From Whitmania pigra (Eukaryota > Annelida > Clitellata > Hirudinida > Haemopidae), in contig JAJTWR010000428.1 of assembly GCA_021613335.1 (NCBI GenBank), positions 91,001-155,000 of the forward strand: a stretch of DNA of 64,000 bases, read 5' to 3'. Below the pieces are notes generated by a model. The model was given only the letters and a program-made list of their open reading frames with translations. It was not told the DNA's origin and ran no database searches. Shown here piece after piece: positions 1 through 12,469 of this stretch (its first letter is position 1; the number at the start of each line of letters is the position of its first letter). A program made the translations under genes and the position numbers.

Positions 1-2473
1 AGCTGACCAGTGCTCGGGATCGAGTTAAGAATGGTCTGGCAAAGCTCCTTGAGGCCAATGACTCAGTGGATAAAATGAAAGTGGAATTGATTGCGTTGGA
101 GCCAGAACTTAAAGAAAAGTCCGAGAAAGCAGAGAAACTAATGGAAAAATTAGCCATTGATCAGGAAGCAGCTGATGAAGTTAGGAAGATTGTTAAAGAA
201 GAGGAGATGATTGCAGAAGCCAAAGCCAAAGAAACTCAGGCCATTGCAGATGATGCCATGAGAGATCTAAATGAAGCTTTGCCAGCCCTTGAAAATTCCA
301 TCAAGGCATTGGATGCTCTTGACAAAGGTGATATTTCTGAAATCAGAGTTTATGCTATACCGCCCGAGCTTGTTCAAACTGTTATGGAGGCTGTGTGTCT
401 CCTATTGAATGTTAAGACTGACTGGGCTTCGGCCAAAGTTTTGCTGGGCGATCCAAATTTTTTAAGAAGATTGAAGGAATTTGATAAGGAGCACATACCT
501 GATGCTCTCATTAAAAAATTGAAGAAGTACATTGACAATCCAAAATTTACTCCTGATGCTGTTGAAAAAGTATCTAGAGCTTCAAGATCTCTTTGCATGT
601 GGGTCAGAGCAATAGATTTATACGCCCATGTATTTAGAACAGTGGAGCCCAAAAGAAGAAAGTAGGCAAATTATTTATTCCTATTATTAAAAAAATTACC
701 AAAAAAATAATTTGAGTTGGTTAATTTTTCATTAATGCTTTCATGCTTTGAAGGCATGCTGAAGCCCAGGCAGAACTTGATTTAGTCAAAGAAAACTTGA
801 AACAGAAGCAAGAAAAATTGAACAGAGTTGAAGATGACATCAGGAAGATGCAAAAGTTATATGATGATAGTGTTGAGGAGAAGATGTTCTTGACAAAGAG
901 CATAGCACTCACCCAGGCCAGACTGAGGCGAGCAGGGAAGTTGACAACAGCCCTCATGTCCGAAAAATCTCGATGGGAGGAAAGCATCAAGATGTACGAT
1001 GTGCAGATTGGGAATGTAATTGGGGATGTATTCATATCAGCTGCTTGCATTGCATATTTTGGAGCATTCACAAGCACTTACAGGAATGCCCTCATGAACA
1101 GTTGGACAGCAAGATGTCTAGAGCTGCAGATTCCTGTAACATCCTCACTTACGCTTGTGTCCGTTCTTGCTGATCCCTACGAAGTGAGGCAGTGGAATTC
1201 TGGTGGACTTCCAAGGGACAAGGTATCTGTTGAGAATGCTGTGCTTGTCACCAGATCAAGGAGATGGCCCCTTATGATTGACCCACAGGAGCAAGTAAAA
1301 ATGTTTTTGGCTCTTAATCTATTACCCATTAATTTTATTTGCACATGTTAATAGGCCAACAGATGGATTCGTAACAAAGAGGCAATGAACAGTTTAAAAG
1401 TGATCAAATCAACAGAGCAAAATCTTTTGAGAACCTTTGAGACTGCAATACGATTAGGACTTCCAGTCCTTCTTGAAGATGTTGGAGAGATCCTGGACCC
1501 CTCACTCGACCCGATTCTTCTCAGGCAAACATTTTTGTCGGTGAGACCTCAAACTTTAAATCTTAGGTCACCTTTGCTAAGAAAACACTGCTACTGCATG
1601 AAATAATTTAATTTGATGCTATTAACCAAGTGGAAAGTGTGAATGGAATTAAGCAGATTTTAATAAACTGTATCAGGGAGGAAGGTTGGTAATGCATCTG
1701 GGTGACTCGGACGTGGATTATGACAAGAACTTTCGCTTCTACATGACAACAAAGCTGCCTAATCCACACTTCATGCCAGAAGTCTGTGTCAAAGTCACCA
1801 TTATCAACTTTACAGTCACTCCATCTGGTCTGGAGGAACAGTTACTAGGGTTAGGGATTTACAAATTTGTTACTAATCAAAATTATTTGATTAATTATCA
1901 TATTAATTTAATTAATTAAAATAATTTAAAAATTTATTTAATCAATTTCATTGATTGGTTGATTTAAAAATTTTAGATTTTCATTTTTGTTGCTTTTATT
2001 CATTTTCTAGGCAGAATTTATTTGTTGGGTGGATTTGTTGTTGGGCACCCCCGAGGCTTGCAGGTTGGCCGAATGGGTTACGTTCCTGTATGAGGCGATA
2101 ATGGCAACGGTCCTAATGTGTCGTGTTCGAAACCCAGCCTGCACTGCCACAAGCGCTCTTGAATGGAGCAATATATAAATTATTTCTAGAAGCGCCTCTG
2201 ACGCTATGCATAGGGCACTATATAAATGAAGTACAATTACAATTGCTTTTTTCCAATCAAAAGCTTTGAACACAACAGACTCTTCATTGTACATATCGTC
2301 ATCATTGTCATCACTGCATTATTGCATTTAGCCATTCTTTTGAGTGCCTTGTGTATCCAAATTGCTGTTTATCAATGTCACCACTAGTGACACTATCTCA
2401 ATGAATCCTTCATTAAATTTGAGTTGTTTTTGTTGTTATTATCATTGTCATCATCGTCATCATCATCATCACC

Positions 2474-2526
<53 letters not shown>

Positions 2527-2534
2527 CATCATCA

Positions 2535-2618
<84 letters not shown>

Positions 2619-5600
2619 TATTATATCATCATCATCATCACTATTAAAGGGATGTGGTGGGTCTTGAAAGATTGGACTTGGAAGACCAGAGGAATCAACT
2701 AATAGTGAAGATTAACACAGATAAAAATCAGCTAAAAGCCATTGAGGACAAAATACTTAAATTGCTTTTTGAATCAGAAGGAACCATACTTGACAATGAA
2801 GATTTGATCAACACCCTCAATGATTCAAAGGTAATTTATAACTTTTAACACAAACTAAATACATCATCAAGTAACCAATCATCTTGCTAAATATGCTCAG
2901 GTAACTTCCGGTGTCATCATTGAGAGATTGAAAGATGCAGAAGCAACAGAGGAGAAAATATCACACAGCAGAGAGAAATATCGTGTGGTGGCAACCAGAG
3001 GATCAATTATGTACTTTGTGGTGGCAAACATGGCAGAGGTAGATGGCATGTATCAGTTTTCGCTCAAGTACTTCAAGTCCCTTTTCAGCAACATGGTAAG
3101 CACCAGTCCAAAGAACAAAGACTTAAATATCAGACTCCAAACTCTTCTCAACTGTTCTCTTGAAGATGTTTACAGGAACGTCTCCAGGTCTCTTTATGGA
3201 ATTTAAAGTTCTGATGGCCTTATTATTTTGTTATTGTGTATTATGTTTTTATATTCCTTTTTGTAAGCTTTCATGTTAGATTTCTGAACCTATTTGAATT
3301 AGCATGGTGTCTAAAGAGATCATGAATAATATCATAATTTTACAGGGGTTTATTTGAAAAAGATAAGCTGGTGTTTTCATTCATGCTTTGTATAGAGATC
3401 ATGAAGAATGACGGGCTCATCCCGTCAGAAGAGTGGGATTATTTTTGCAGGGGCTTGAGGATACAAAATTGGAATCCACCAGCAAAGTCTCAATCCCTGA
3501 AAGATTTGGATGATGTTTTTTGGATTAAATTTTGTGAATTAAAAAAAGCATTGCCATTTTTTGATTGCATAAAACAGGAATTTAAAAACAAAAGATTTTC
3601 GATCAGCGTTGCTGACTACAGGGTTAGTTTTGAAACTTTTGTGTACTTGCAAGATTTGTCTAAATTATAATTTTGAAAAATCATTCTCACTTTGAAGTTA
3701 GAAATAAACTTCTCAAGAGATGATAAAAGTGAAGAAGAGGTGGTTGAAAAAAAATCTTTTCCTGTTGAAGATATCTCAAAATCAGAAATAACAGCAGATT
3801 ATGAGTCTTTAAACACAATGTGCAGCTCTTTTCAAAAGCTCCTCATCACAAAAGTTTTTAAAAGGGAACAGGTAGCATTGTCATTTTAAAGATTCTGTTG
3901 TTAGCAGGATCAAAATTTTCAAAATAATAACTCTCCTTAATAGTTACAATAGTGTAATAAAACTAATGTGTAATAAAAATCTAAATTTTGAAGTGCATCT
4001 CAAATAAATGGGATAATTTTTGTAATGTATATAAATTTGATTTTGTATATTTTAGTGTTTTGCAGATGTTTAGATCACTTTAATGTTGGTTTATACCATT
4101 CTGCAGATTATGCATGTGATAGCAGCTTTTGTCAAGGAGAACCTGGGAAAGTTCTTTGTTGAATCACCACCTAGTGATCTTGCTACTCTCTATGCAGACA
4201 TGTCTAGTGTTATTCCTCTAGTTTTTATCCTTTGTCCTGGTTCTGATCCCATGTCCAGCTTTCAAAAATTTGTGAAAGAACGGAATTATCAGGAGAGGTT
4301 ATCTTATTTAATCTGCAGTTTTAGTCTACGACTTAATTTTATTCCACGTATATTTTACAGGGTGCAGGCAATTTCTTTGGGTCAGGGACAAGGACCAGTT
4401 GCAAAGAAATTGTTGCATATATCTATGAGATCTGGAGATTGGGTTTTCCTTCAGGTGGGCATTTAATGTCATCAACATCACTATCATACCAACTATTTGA
4501 ATTTTTGATCTCTACATCTAGCATAACTTTGAAGACTTTAAAATCTCTTTTATAATATCAGAATTGCCATCTGGCTGCTTCATGGATGCCAGAGTTGGAA
4601 GACATCATAAAACAAATGATTAACAAGCCGTCCGATATCAGCGACGACTTTCGATTGTTCCTGAGTTCCGTACCTTCAAGCTCATTTCCAATCTTCATTC
4701 TTCAAAACAGTGTAAAGGTCACGAATGAGCCACCCAAAGGAATCAAGTCAAATCTTCGAAGGGCACTAAATGAAATTTCTCCATTCTTTTATGAGGAACA
4801 TTGTTAGTAATGAAAGATTGTTGTCATTGATGGAAAAACCTTTAAACATTTTAAGATTTTTTAATAACATTTTACTGGCACTGCAGAGATTTGTGTTATT
4901 TTACTAACTTTTATATATCACAAACAATTATTAATTACATTATTGATTATAATTAAACTGTTTGTGATGATTTTATTTTAAAGCCCTTGGAATGATATGG
5001 AAAAAGTTGGTGTTTGGAATCTGCTTTTTTCATTCGGTCATTTTGGAAAGGAAGAAGTTTGGCCCACTTGGTTGGAATATCAAGGTGGTTGAGTGTTATT
5101 TTTTTAAATCCATATCATAATTGAAGAATACTTTAATTCTTAAAATAACTACTAGGAGACTCATAATGTTTATACAATACAAATTTTCTAAAAATTTGAA
5201 AAAATTCTGTTCGAGACAGCCATTGTACCAAGTTAAAGCCCGGTCATTGTTGCATAGTAACAACATGTAACTATGAAGTTCTTCTTTACAAACGTTTCTA
5301 ATTGAATTTGTGTTTATCTGAATTTTTGAGTACCTTATGTATCCAAACAGGATGTGAAGGCGTATGTAATTAATGTTAAATAATTTTTATTTTCTTAATT
5401 TTTCTACTCAAAATGTCACTGGATTTAAAGTCCTGCTTTAAACAAAGCACCAAAAATTGAGATGCAACAATAGTGTTTTGATTTGTGTCGATGTTTTAAA
5501 TCTTGATTCTAATGTGGCAATGTGTTGCAACAGTATGACTTCAACGACTCGGACAGGGAGTGTGCCTTATTAAATCTTCAGATGTTCTGCACCACATCCA

Positions 5601-8119
5601 TCATACCCTGGGATGCTCTCTCTTACATCACTTCAGAGGTCATTCAACTCAGCACTTAATGTCTTAAGAATTGTAATGCTATTTTTATCTATGGGTAATT
5701 ACAACACAGATAACATATGGAGGAAGAGTGACTGACCAATGGGATCAGAGATGTCTGCGAACAGTGCTCAGGAAATTTTTTCACCAAGATGCAATGCTGG
5801 ATGGATACAAATATTCTGAATCGGGTCAGCAGCTAAAGAAGACTCGATTAAATCTGAAAATGCTACGAATGCAGTGCAATTAAATGAATTTTCAGGATTT
5901 TATTATGCGCCTACCAGCGGGACATTGCTCGATGCAAAAGAATACGTAGAAACGCTGCCAGTAAATGATCCTCCGGAAATATTTGGCATGCATGACAATG
6001 CTGACCTTGCTTTTCAGGTATGAACTTTATAAATCATTAATGCAGAGATTTAAGAATGATGATTCAAGGAAGTTTGATGTAATGATTTGGCCAGATTATT
6101 GTCTGAATTTGTAAAACAAAAATTTTAAATGATTTCAGCATCAAGAAATGAGCTCTTTTATGGCAACTGTTTTGGGACTCCAGCCCCGAATCTTGTCCAC
6201 TGCAGTAGGGATGACGAGTGATGAAATCATCGAATCAATGGTGACACAATTCCTTAGGTTGATTCCTGAGTTCATCAACTTGGAGAAACATAAGAATGAT
6301 TTATTCCAGGTGATGAGAGATTGTGTAATGATTATTTTAATTTGTTGAGGTTTGCTTGCTTCATTTCAACAGCTGGATGAAAAGGGTCGAATGAATTCAC
6401 TAAGCACCGTCTTTCTTCAAGAAGTGGAGAGATATAACAAGTTGCTGCAACTTCTCAGAGTTTGCATTTGTTTTAATTAAAGTTTTAACTGTGAAAATTA
6501 ATTTTGATTTTATTTATGATCTCATAGGAGTACTTAAACCAGCTTCAAAAAGCAATCAAAGGATTTGTGGTGATGTCTGAGGATTTGGAAATGATTTATA
6601 ACTCCTTCCTTGATGATAAGGTGTTTGATGTTGCTTTCCATATCAAGAAACATCTGTTTCAGTTATTTTCTAATTTGCTATTCCTTTTGAAGATATATTT
6701 GTTAGTTACACATACATGACTAAAACTCATACTCTTAATGTTAATGCAATCTTCAACTTCATTTGCAAGCTTCCACAACAATGGTCAGCTGTTTCCTACC
6801 AATCTTTGAAGCCCCTCTCCAGTTGGGTTGCAGACCTGGTAGACAGAATTGAATTTCTCTCTAAGTGGGCAATTCAAGGGGAGCCTCTGGCATTTTGGAT
6901 ATCAGGGTTTTACTTCCCTCAAGGTCGGTCAAATATCTTCAAAAATGCTGCAACGAATGTTTAAGCAAATTCATTAAAAAAAATGAAGGCTTCTTGACCG
7001 GGGTGCTCCAGAGGCATGCTAGGAGATTTGAATTGCCAATTGACCACCTGAGTTTTCGTTATGTGGTTTTGTCAAACGAGTATAACACCTCAGAACTCAA
7101 TCTTGAGAGGTCAGAATTCTTCCTTAATATTGCATTGATTAACTATAAAATCACCATTTGGATTTAATGAGTATCAAATTTTTATTTAAAAGATACGCAA
7201 AAATGGAGGACAACTTGGAAACAGTGATGCCAAACATTGAGAGTTCAAAAAGCACTATCACGGAATCCATCACATTCAAGAATGGAATTATAATCTATGG
7301 ACTATTTGCTGATGGCTTCAGGTTGCACTGTTTCTCAAATATTTGTGCAAATCATTTGAATCTATCTGCCCAGATTATTGACATAATTTAACATCCATAA
7401 ACGATGAATAAAGCTATAAAACTTCCAGGTGGAGTAATATCTTGAACATCATGGAAGACTCTCTTCCGGGTGAGATGAATAGCCCTATGCCCTATATTCT
7501 TATGGATCCCATCATGGATTATGAACCTCCCAGTTATCTGTATCAAGCTCCACTATATAAAACATCTGAGAGAGCTGGAGTGTTGTCTACCACAGGTGAG
7601 TTGTGCTTCATCTGGTACTCAGAAGAAATTGTGACATTTACTGATAGAGGTTGATTGAAGAAATTATGAACTGTACGTATTCACAAAGATAATGTTAGGC
7701 TAGCCAGTTTTCTTCAGTCTGCTTCAGAAATGGAAACCTCCCATAGAATTTTCCAGATGCACCTCAAACACAAATACCATTAATACTAGCAATAATTATA
7801 ACTCATTTGTATGGTGCCTTAAGCCTTGGTTCTTGGATTAGAAAAGACTTGAAGAGGTGGAACTTCAACTGCCTCTTGAAGAGCTCAAGTGTCTGATGGG
7901 GCCAAATGATATGGGAAATTATATATTAATATAAAGATTAATATAACGTGATTTTATAGGTTGATTGACCTAGAGAAATGTACAAAAGTATTAACTGATT
8001 TCACTCGCGATTCAGGTCATTCTACTAATTTCGTCGTGACATTTTATCTCCCATCCACTCTGCCAAGCCGATACTGGATCTGCAAGGGATCAGCACTACT
8101 GTGTCAACTCAATAGCTGA
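1..8119 (+). CDS. Axonemal dynein heavy chain, 3' portion (DNAH6/DNAH14 type)
   Basis: ATP-driven minus-end motor of the ciliary inner arm; only the C-terminal part (stalk to stop) is in the window. Visible exons: <1-661, 754-1294, 1355-1540, 1677-1849, 2650-2830, 2901-3187, 3346-3622, 3698-3871, 4107-4297, 4361-4454, 4562-4802, 4984-5084, 5534-5638, 5710-5824, 5896-6017, 6139-6309, 6373-6459, 6528-6620, 6770-6923, 6989-7109, 7193-7321, 7429-7595, 8016-8119. Order seen: stalk coiled coil and microtubule-binding tip (exon 1, ending [10 protein letters not shown]), returning coil, AAA5 (exons 2-4, MIDPQEQANRWI), AAA6 and the C-terminal domain ([34 protein letters not shown]). It ends SALLCQLNS then stop, typical of axonemal heavy chains. 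The segments [16 protein letters not shown] and [19 protein letters not shown] resemble DNAH6 most, but DNAH14 is close. Exon 8 carries an acidic, divergent linker. The paralogue call is from memory of the family. Confidence 0.93.
2055..2245 (+). repeat. tRNA-derived SINE, copy A (full body)
   Basis: Lies inside dynein intron 4. A pol III A-box-like stretch TGGCCGAATGG is at 2066-2076 and a B-box-like stretch GTGTTCGAAACCC starts near 2123. They are followed by a shared body (GCCTGCACTGCCACAAGCG) and a tail module (AGCGCCTCTGACGCTATGCA ... TATATAAATGAAGTACAATT). The same body occurs at 30688-30875 on the other strand and, shortened, at 59391-59494. Internal A/B boxes plus dispersed copies are the hallmarks of a tRNA-derived SINE. 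Confidence 0.75.
2450..2640. repeat. (ATT)n/(ATC)n microsatellite in dynein intron 4
   Basis: About 190 bases of ATT units interrupted by ATC runs, directly before the branch-point and acceptor region of the exon at 2650. It produces spurious poly-Tyr, poly-Leu and poly-Ile reading frames. It lies about 200 bases after SINE copy A and could have grown from a SINE or LINE tail, but that is inference. Confidence 0.95.
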
Positions 8120-8511
8120 TTAACTAGATTCTTAATGTGTTTTGATAAATTTTATACTTTCATGCTTGCTTCAGAGAATATTTACATGTTACATATTTGC
8201 ATGTTGAAATGTTTTGCAATTTTCAGAATAAATGTTTAATATTTTGAATTGCTAATTCGTTATTAACACAAATTGAGGATAGAGAGGGCAAAAAAAATTA
8301 ATGCTCAACATTAACAAACTTGATAAAAATGATAAGAAAATCTTGGATGTTATATTTAAAAAAAAAAACTTATTTAAGATATAGATTACCAACTGTAATT
8401 GGATGTGTAGCGACAACCAGTAAAAATATGTGCAACTTCAATTCATTAAATGCTGCACTAGTTTTCATGATGTCACAAAATAGGGTAAACATGAAGTTTA
8501 TTATCTCATTA
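8120..8511. other. Intergenic spacer between convergent dynein and MFSD3-like genes
   Basis: The two genes converge here. I see AT-rich sequence with candidate polyadenylation signals (AATAAA-like strings near 8228) and no coding or repeat structure. Confidence 0.7.
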
Positions 8512-10375
8512 TTACAGCTTTTTATCCATCTTAAGATCAACTTGAGGCTTTTGTAAATTGTCTATTTTGCTGACTCCCTTTGGGAGTTTAGCAAAAAGAG
8601 GTAAAACAAGAATATTAAGAAATACAAATAAAAGGAAGGCGACATTGTAACCAGTTGTATCAACAATCCATCCTGAGGTAGAGACAAACATTAATTTCCC
8701 CAGTACCTCAATGGCTGACATCATTGCATAATGTGTTGCCTGGACTCGCTTTGGAACTCTCTTTGAAATCTCCATGACTAAGGTAAAGGTTGTTGTTGTG
8801 ACAATTCCACTTATTACCAATAATAATTGGCTGGAGGCAACTAAGGCACCTGTAGCAAAATTGCCAAGAAGAGCATGTGATCAAGTATGATTTATCACTT
8901 ATGAAATTATTATTAAATGAAATACTCATATACCAACACAGGAGAAAATTTTGTGAGAGAAGTTTGTGATCCCATGCAATTACCACCAAAAGTTGACAAC
9001 CAACAGGCAGAAGTCTTAGCATGCAAAACTGTTGCAACATAAATTCAGTTGGAACTCTCCTGCCAAAATAGGGGATTAAAGCATACAATCAATATAGCTT
9101 CTGATACAAAATTCTTGCCCAAAGCCTGATACTAGTACTTAATTTTGCATTTACATGCCTTAAACATGCTAAATATAAAATTAGAATTATATGAGATAGC
9201 CAATGATTCTCTGAATTGCCTGCCAACAGTTACCTTGTAAATTTAATAATAACTCCGCCCATTACTGACCCAGCAATTGAAAGTGCTTGACCGACAATAC
9301 TAATCCAAAGAGTAACATCATCTGCTGAAATACCGACATCCAGCAAATACATAGGAAGAACGGATAGTGCACCTTGTTCGCCTATTGAAATTAGACATTT
9401 AATTACTGACTATGCATTAAACAAACGAATCAGTTACAATATCACCTAATTTATACATCAGTAGGAACATCAAAAGCCATATTGTTCCGTGTTCAGAAAA
9501 AACCTCAGCAAAAAATGAGCTTGTTTGAGCACCTCTTTCAGTGCCAGATTCAATAAATAAAGGTTCCTTAAATATTGATCTGCACTCCAAGTTTGATGAA
9601 TAACATTTGGATCCAGTATTGCTGAAGTTCCTATCTGAATTTAGTATGTGTTAATTTAATTATTTTGTATGACATCTAAATGCCTTATAACGAACCATCA
9701 AGCTCTTGCCTTTCATGTGAGCAGAGAGTTGGTGACACAAAAACCAGCATGGCTGCTTCTATATAAAATGTTGCAATAATACAACACAAGACTGTCCACC
9801 CAACATCATGGAACAACAATGTGATTATTCCCCCAGAGAATATAGAGCCAAGCTTATAACCCACCACCTGCACCCAAAAATTTAAATATTTAACCAATCA
9901 CTTGCATGCAAAACCAACATATACCAGAACATCAAATTTATCTAACTAATGTTATTTCTTATGAACAAACTTGAGCAATGTTGCCAACAGCAAATTCTTC
10001 AACAGTTAACAAAGATACTGTTGTTGCATCAACAACAACATCCTGGACAGAGGCAAAAAGATTGAGAAGAAATAAAATGCTGCTTATTACAGTAATGTTT
10101 GGAGTCACGAGTGCACCAATGAGGCACACCATGCCCAGCGTTAGGTTTACTACGTAAAGCCACCTTCTTTTGGTGCTAAACGAGTCTATAAGAGGTCCCC
10201 AAGCAAATTTGAATATCCATGGAAATGAAAGAAGCTTAAAGAAAGATATTTGAGAAGCATTAAAACTAGCTTTAGAATAGAGGTAAATGGGAAGAAATTG
10301 AGTTTGAAGGCCGTAAGGTATGCCCTGTATGAAGTACAAAAATGTAAGGAGAGCTTTATTTGAAACGTTCACCAT
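8512..10375 (-). CDS. MFSD3: MFSD3-like major facilitator transporter
   Basis: Multi-pass membrane transporter of the acetyl-CoA-transporter-like branch of the major facilitator superfamily. The substrate of MFSD3 is not settled. Exons in coding order: 10375-9971, 9867-9696, 9634-9446, 9381-9234, 9059-8938, 8849-8512; all phases join and give 457 aa. The start is supported by TFLYFIQGIPYGLQTQFLP, the conserved opening of TM1. Other family marks are SVQDVVVDATTVSLL, QVVGYKLGSIFSGG, YKLGEQGALSVLP and VQATHYAMMSAIEVLGKL, all close in position and wording to human MFSD3 (about 410 aa). The extra length is a central loop after TM6 (exon 3) containing several Cys. The exon 5 donor is the least certain junction. 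It is divergently arranged with DPM3. Confidence 0.88.
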
Positions 10376-10782
10376 GTTTAGCTGGACTCATTTAACCATT
10401 TAACCAAAAGCTCTGAAAATGAGGTATCTAAACGTCAAAAGAAACAAAGACATCCGCGACCCGCATGCACATCTATTACCCATCATGCTTATACTATTAA
10501 GCCTCCAATAAACTCCAAAGAATTATGGGTAGGATAAGAATCAATTAAGAACTCAGAACAATGTAAATTTTAAACTAATTGCTAAATTTTATTTAAAGTT
10601 AATTTTATTGTTTAAAAAATTTTCCAGAAATGCATGCTGGAAGTTTATTTTTAAACGCTATTATGAACGTGGCGACGGCCGGCTCAACACAACTCGGAGA
10701 ATTAATATACGTTTCTTTAGTTGGCCGGTGGTTAATATAAAGCGTCGTATATTATTTTGTATGCCTTGTTATTTCTAGAAAA
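10376..10782. promoter_or_regulatory. Probable bidirectional promoter between MFSD3-like and DPM3
   Basis: A 407-base gap separates the two divergent start codons. The stretch near 10668-10700 is locally GC-rich (GTGGCGACGGCCGG) compared with its AT-rich surroundings. There is no clear TATA box at a convincing spacing. The promoter role is inferred from the head-to-head layout alone. Confidence 0.5.
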
Positions 10783-11237
10783 ATGACCAAATTAATGCAA
10801 TGGCTGTCCGTTTTAGCTCTGTTGTTGGCTACCTGGTTATATTTACTATTCGGAGAACAGGTCCATCCGGAACACAGAATATGGGTTATCTTTGTAAGTA
10901 AGTGATTTGTATTGAAAATTTCAGTAAGTAAAATAATTTTGCTTTTGCAGCTTCCGTTTTTCATGGGATCAGTGCTTGCTGTAAGATTATATTGGATTGA
11001 TTTTGATTTCAAGCCCTTGTTGACTAATTTGTTTCTTAGGTAACATCGCTGCTGGTTATTGTTTACCGAGTGGTTACCTTTAATAACTGCCAAGAAGCTG
11101 CTGATCAGTTACAAAAAGTAAATATAATTTACTCTCAAAAAGTAACAATGTCTGAAATATTTTCACTTTCAACATCTTCGCAGGAAATTGGAGAAGCCAG
11201 GAAGGACCTTATATCGAAAGGCTTTAAGTTTAAGTAA
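10783..11237 (+). CDS. DPM3: Dolichol-phosphate mannosyltransferase subunit 3
   Basis: Small ER membrane protein that tethers and stabilises the catalytic DPM1 subunit of dolichol-phosphate-mannose synthase, which supplies mannose for N-glycans, GPI anchors and O- or C-mannosylation. Four exons, 10783-10893, 10951-10980, 11040-11117 and 11184-11237, join in phase to give 90 aa (human DPM3 is 92). It starts MTKLMQWLSVL, matching the family opening. Two hydrophobic segments (about residues 6-22 and 37-56) are followed by the conserved cytosolic tail YRVVTFNNCQEAADQLQKEI and EARKDLISKGFKF, the DPM1-binding part. Each exon is too short to be obvious alone; the call rests on the spliced product. 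It is divergently arranged with the MFSD3-like gene. Confidence 0.93.
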
Positions 11238-11680
11238 TTAAGTAGAATTGGTCTAATTCAACATCTAATAGGTTTTTTAAATTCGATCGTGAATGTTATA
11301 ATTAAAATTCGGTTTAACATTGATATTGGAATATATGATGAAATATAAATACATAGAAATGTTGATCTACGATGCATTTGAAATAATGAGCGCTTTGACC
11401 CTGATACTAGAAGTTTCCGAAAGCATATTTAAAAGGCTGGAGTTGTTTGCGGCAGTGATCGATTATTCATCTAGGTCGAAAGGCGCAATCATACTAGCCA
11501 CCCAGCCAATCAAGAAGCGCTGAATATCTATTGAGGAATGGATGTTCTGAGTTACGGTGTATAGAACACTACGTTTGCGTCGGTTTTGTTTGGTATGGTG
11601 CGTAAGGCTTCGACTTCCGGGGTTTAGGGTTAGGGCCCTCCACGCCTTAATAAAACAGCAGTGGGTTGGTGGTGTCTCTG
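11238..11680. other. Intergenic, no feature seen
   Basis: Downstream of DPM3. A 67-codon open frame near 11320 has no recognisable protein character. A short TTTAGGGTTAGGGCC string near 11623 resembles telomere repeat units but is only two units long. Confidence 0.6.
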
Positions 11681-11683
11681 TGA

Positions 11684-11780
11684 TTGCGCCAGCATGGCCT
11701 AACGTTTAAGGCTGCGCCTCTCACGACGGCAGCACGGGGTTCAAACCACGCTGCGGGAGTACCGCCCCGATCATCTAGAT
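11684..11780 (+). repeat. Second tRNA-like SINE head
   Basis: A-box-like TGGCCTAACG near 11695 and a good B box GGGTTCAAACC at 11737-11747, spaced about 40 bases apart as in tRNA genes. It differs from the 2055-type SINE. The sequence does not fold into a convincing tRNA cloverleaf by eye, so a tRNA-derived retroposon head is more likely than a functional tRNA gene. Only one copy is seen here. Confidence 0.5.
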
Positions 11781-12024
11781 AAACAACTGTCGTTAATAAA
11801 AGTTTGTGGTGACACTGTTTTTTATTGCGAATGGAAGCTGATATCCTTGAAGCATTAAACAATTTTATCTTTTTTGAGACTCCCACTCCATGATTATTTT
11901 TATTTATTTGTTATTCGAATATTGATTTAACATCTAGAATTTGTTTATAAATTTATGTGGTTTATGGTCGGGTAAAGTCGTTCGAGACGACTTGCATAAG
12001 GCTAGCAGGGTGTTTATGTTTGAA

Positions 12025-12430
12025 CCGGGGTGTCCAACCTTTTTGATTGGAGGGCCAACTTTTAGTCTAGTCGCGGGATGGATTAGCAATTTCACAACAA
12101 AAAAAGCAATAAAATATAAAATACCTCTTTTTTCTACATTCATTTAAGCTAGAATAATCTTATTAGTTTATGCTTATGATCAGCTTAATGTCTTAAGATC
12201 AGAAAAATCTGGCACTGCTTTTATTTGCACATGTAGTCTAAGTCTGCTTCATCAGTAGAAGTCGCAACGAACAATGATACTGCTAAATGATCGCTTGTAA
12301 GCAGAGATCTTAACTTCGATTTCGTGTTTTTCATTCTAGAAAACAGTTGTTCGCAACAGTAGGTGCTTCCGAACATAGCAGTGAGAGATTGGGACACTTG
12401 TCTGATGACACAAAGCATGAAAGAACACAT
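12025..12430. mobile_element. Decayed hAT transposon end with transposase C-terminus (antisense)
   Basis: Starts CCGGGGTGTCCAACCT, a mutated version of the hAT end CAGGGGTGTCCAACAT found at 41203, and stays alignable with that copy for about 400 bases. On the minus strand 12430-12221 encodes a piece of the hAT dimerisation domain (FGSTYCCEQLFSRMKNTKS, then KLRSLLTSDHLAVSL). The other end and any target-site duplication are not recognisable, so this is an old relic. Beyond about 12430 the sequence changes to a different repeat. Confidence 0.75.
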
Positions 12431-12469
12431 CTTCGCCTCTTGTTAGGGCGAGGCTTCTGTTCTTCGTGG

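Noticed and set aside
2055..2245. Functional tRNA gene from A/B boxes
   Set aside because: Repeated in three copies with a shared non-tRNA body and no cloverleaf; fits a SINE.
2344..2702. Poly-Tyr/Leu/Ile open frames around 2.5 kb
   Set aside because: They are translations of an (ATT)n microsatellite inside a dynein intron.
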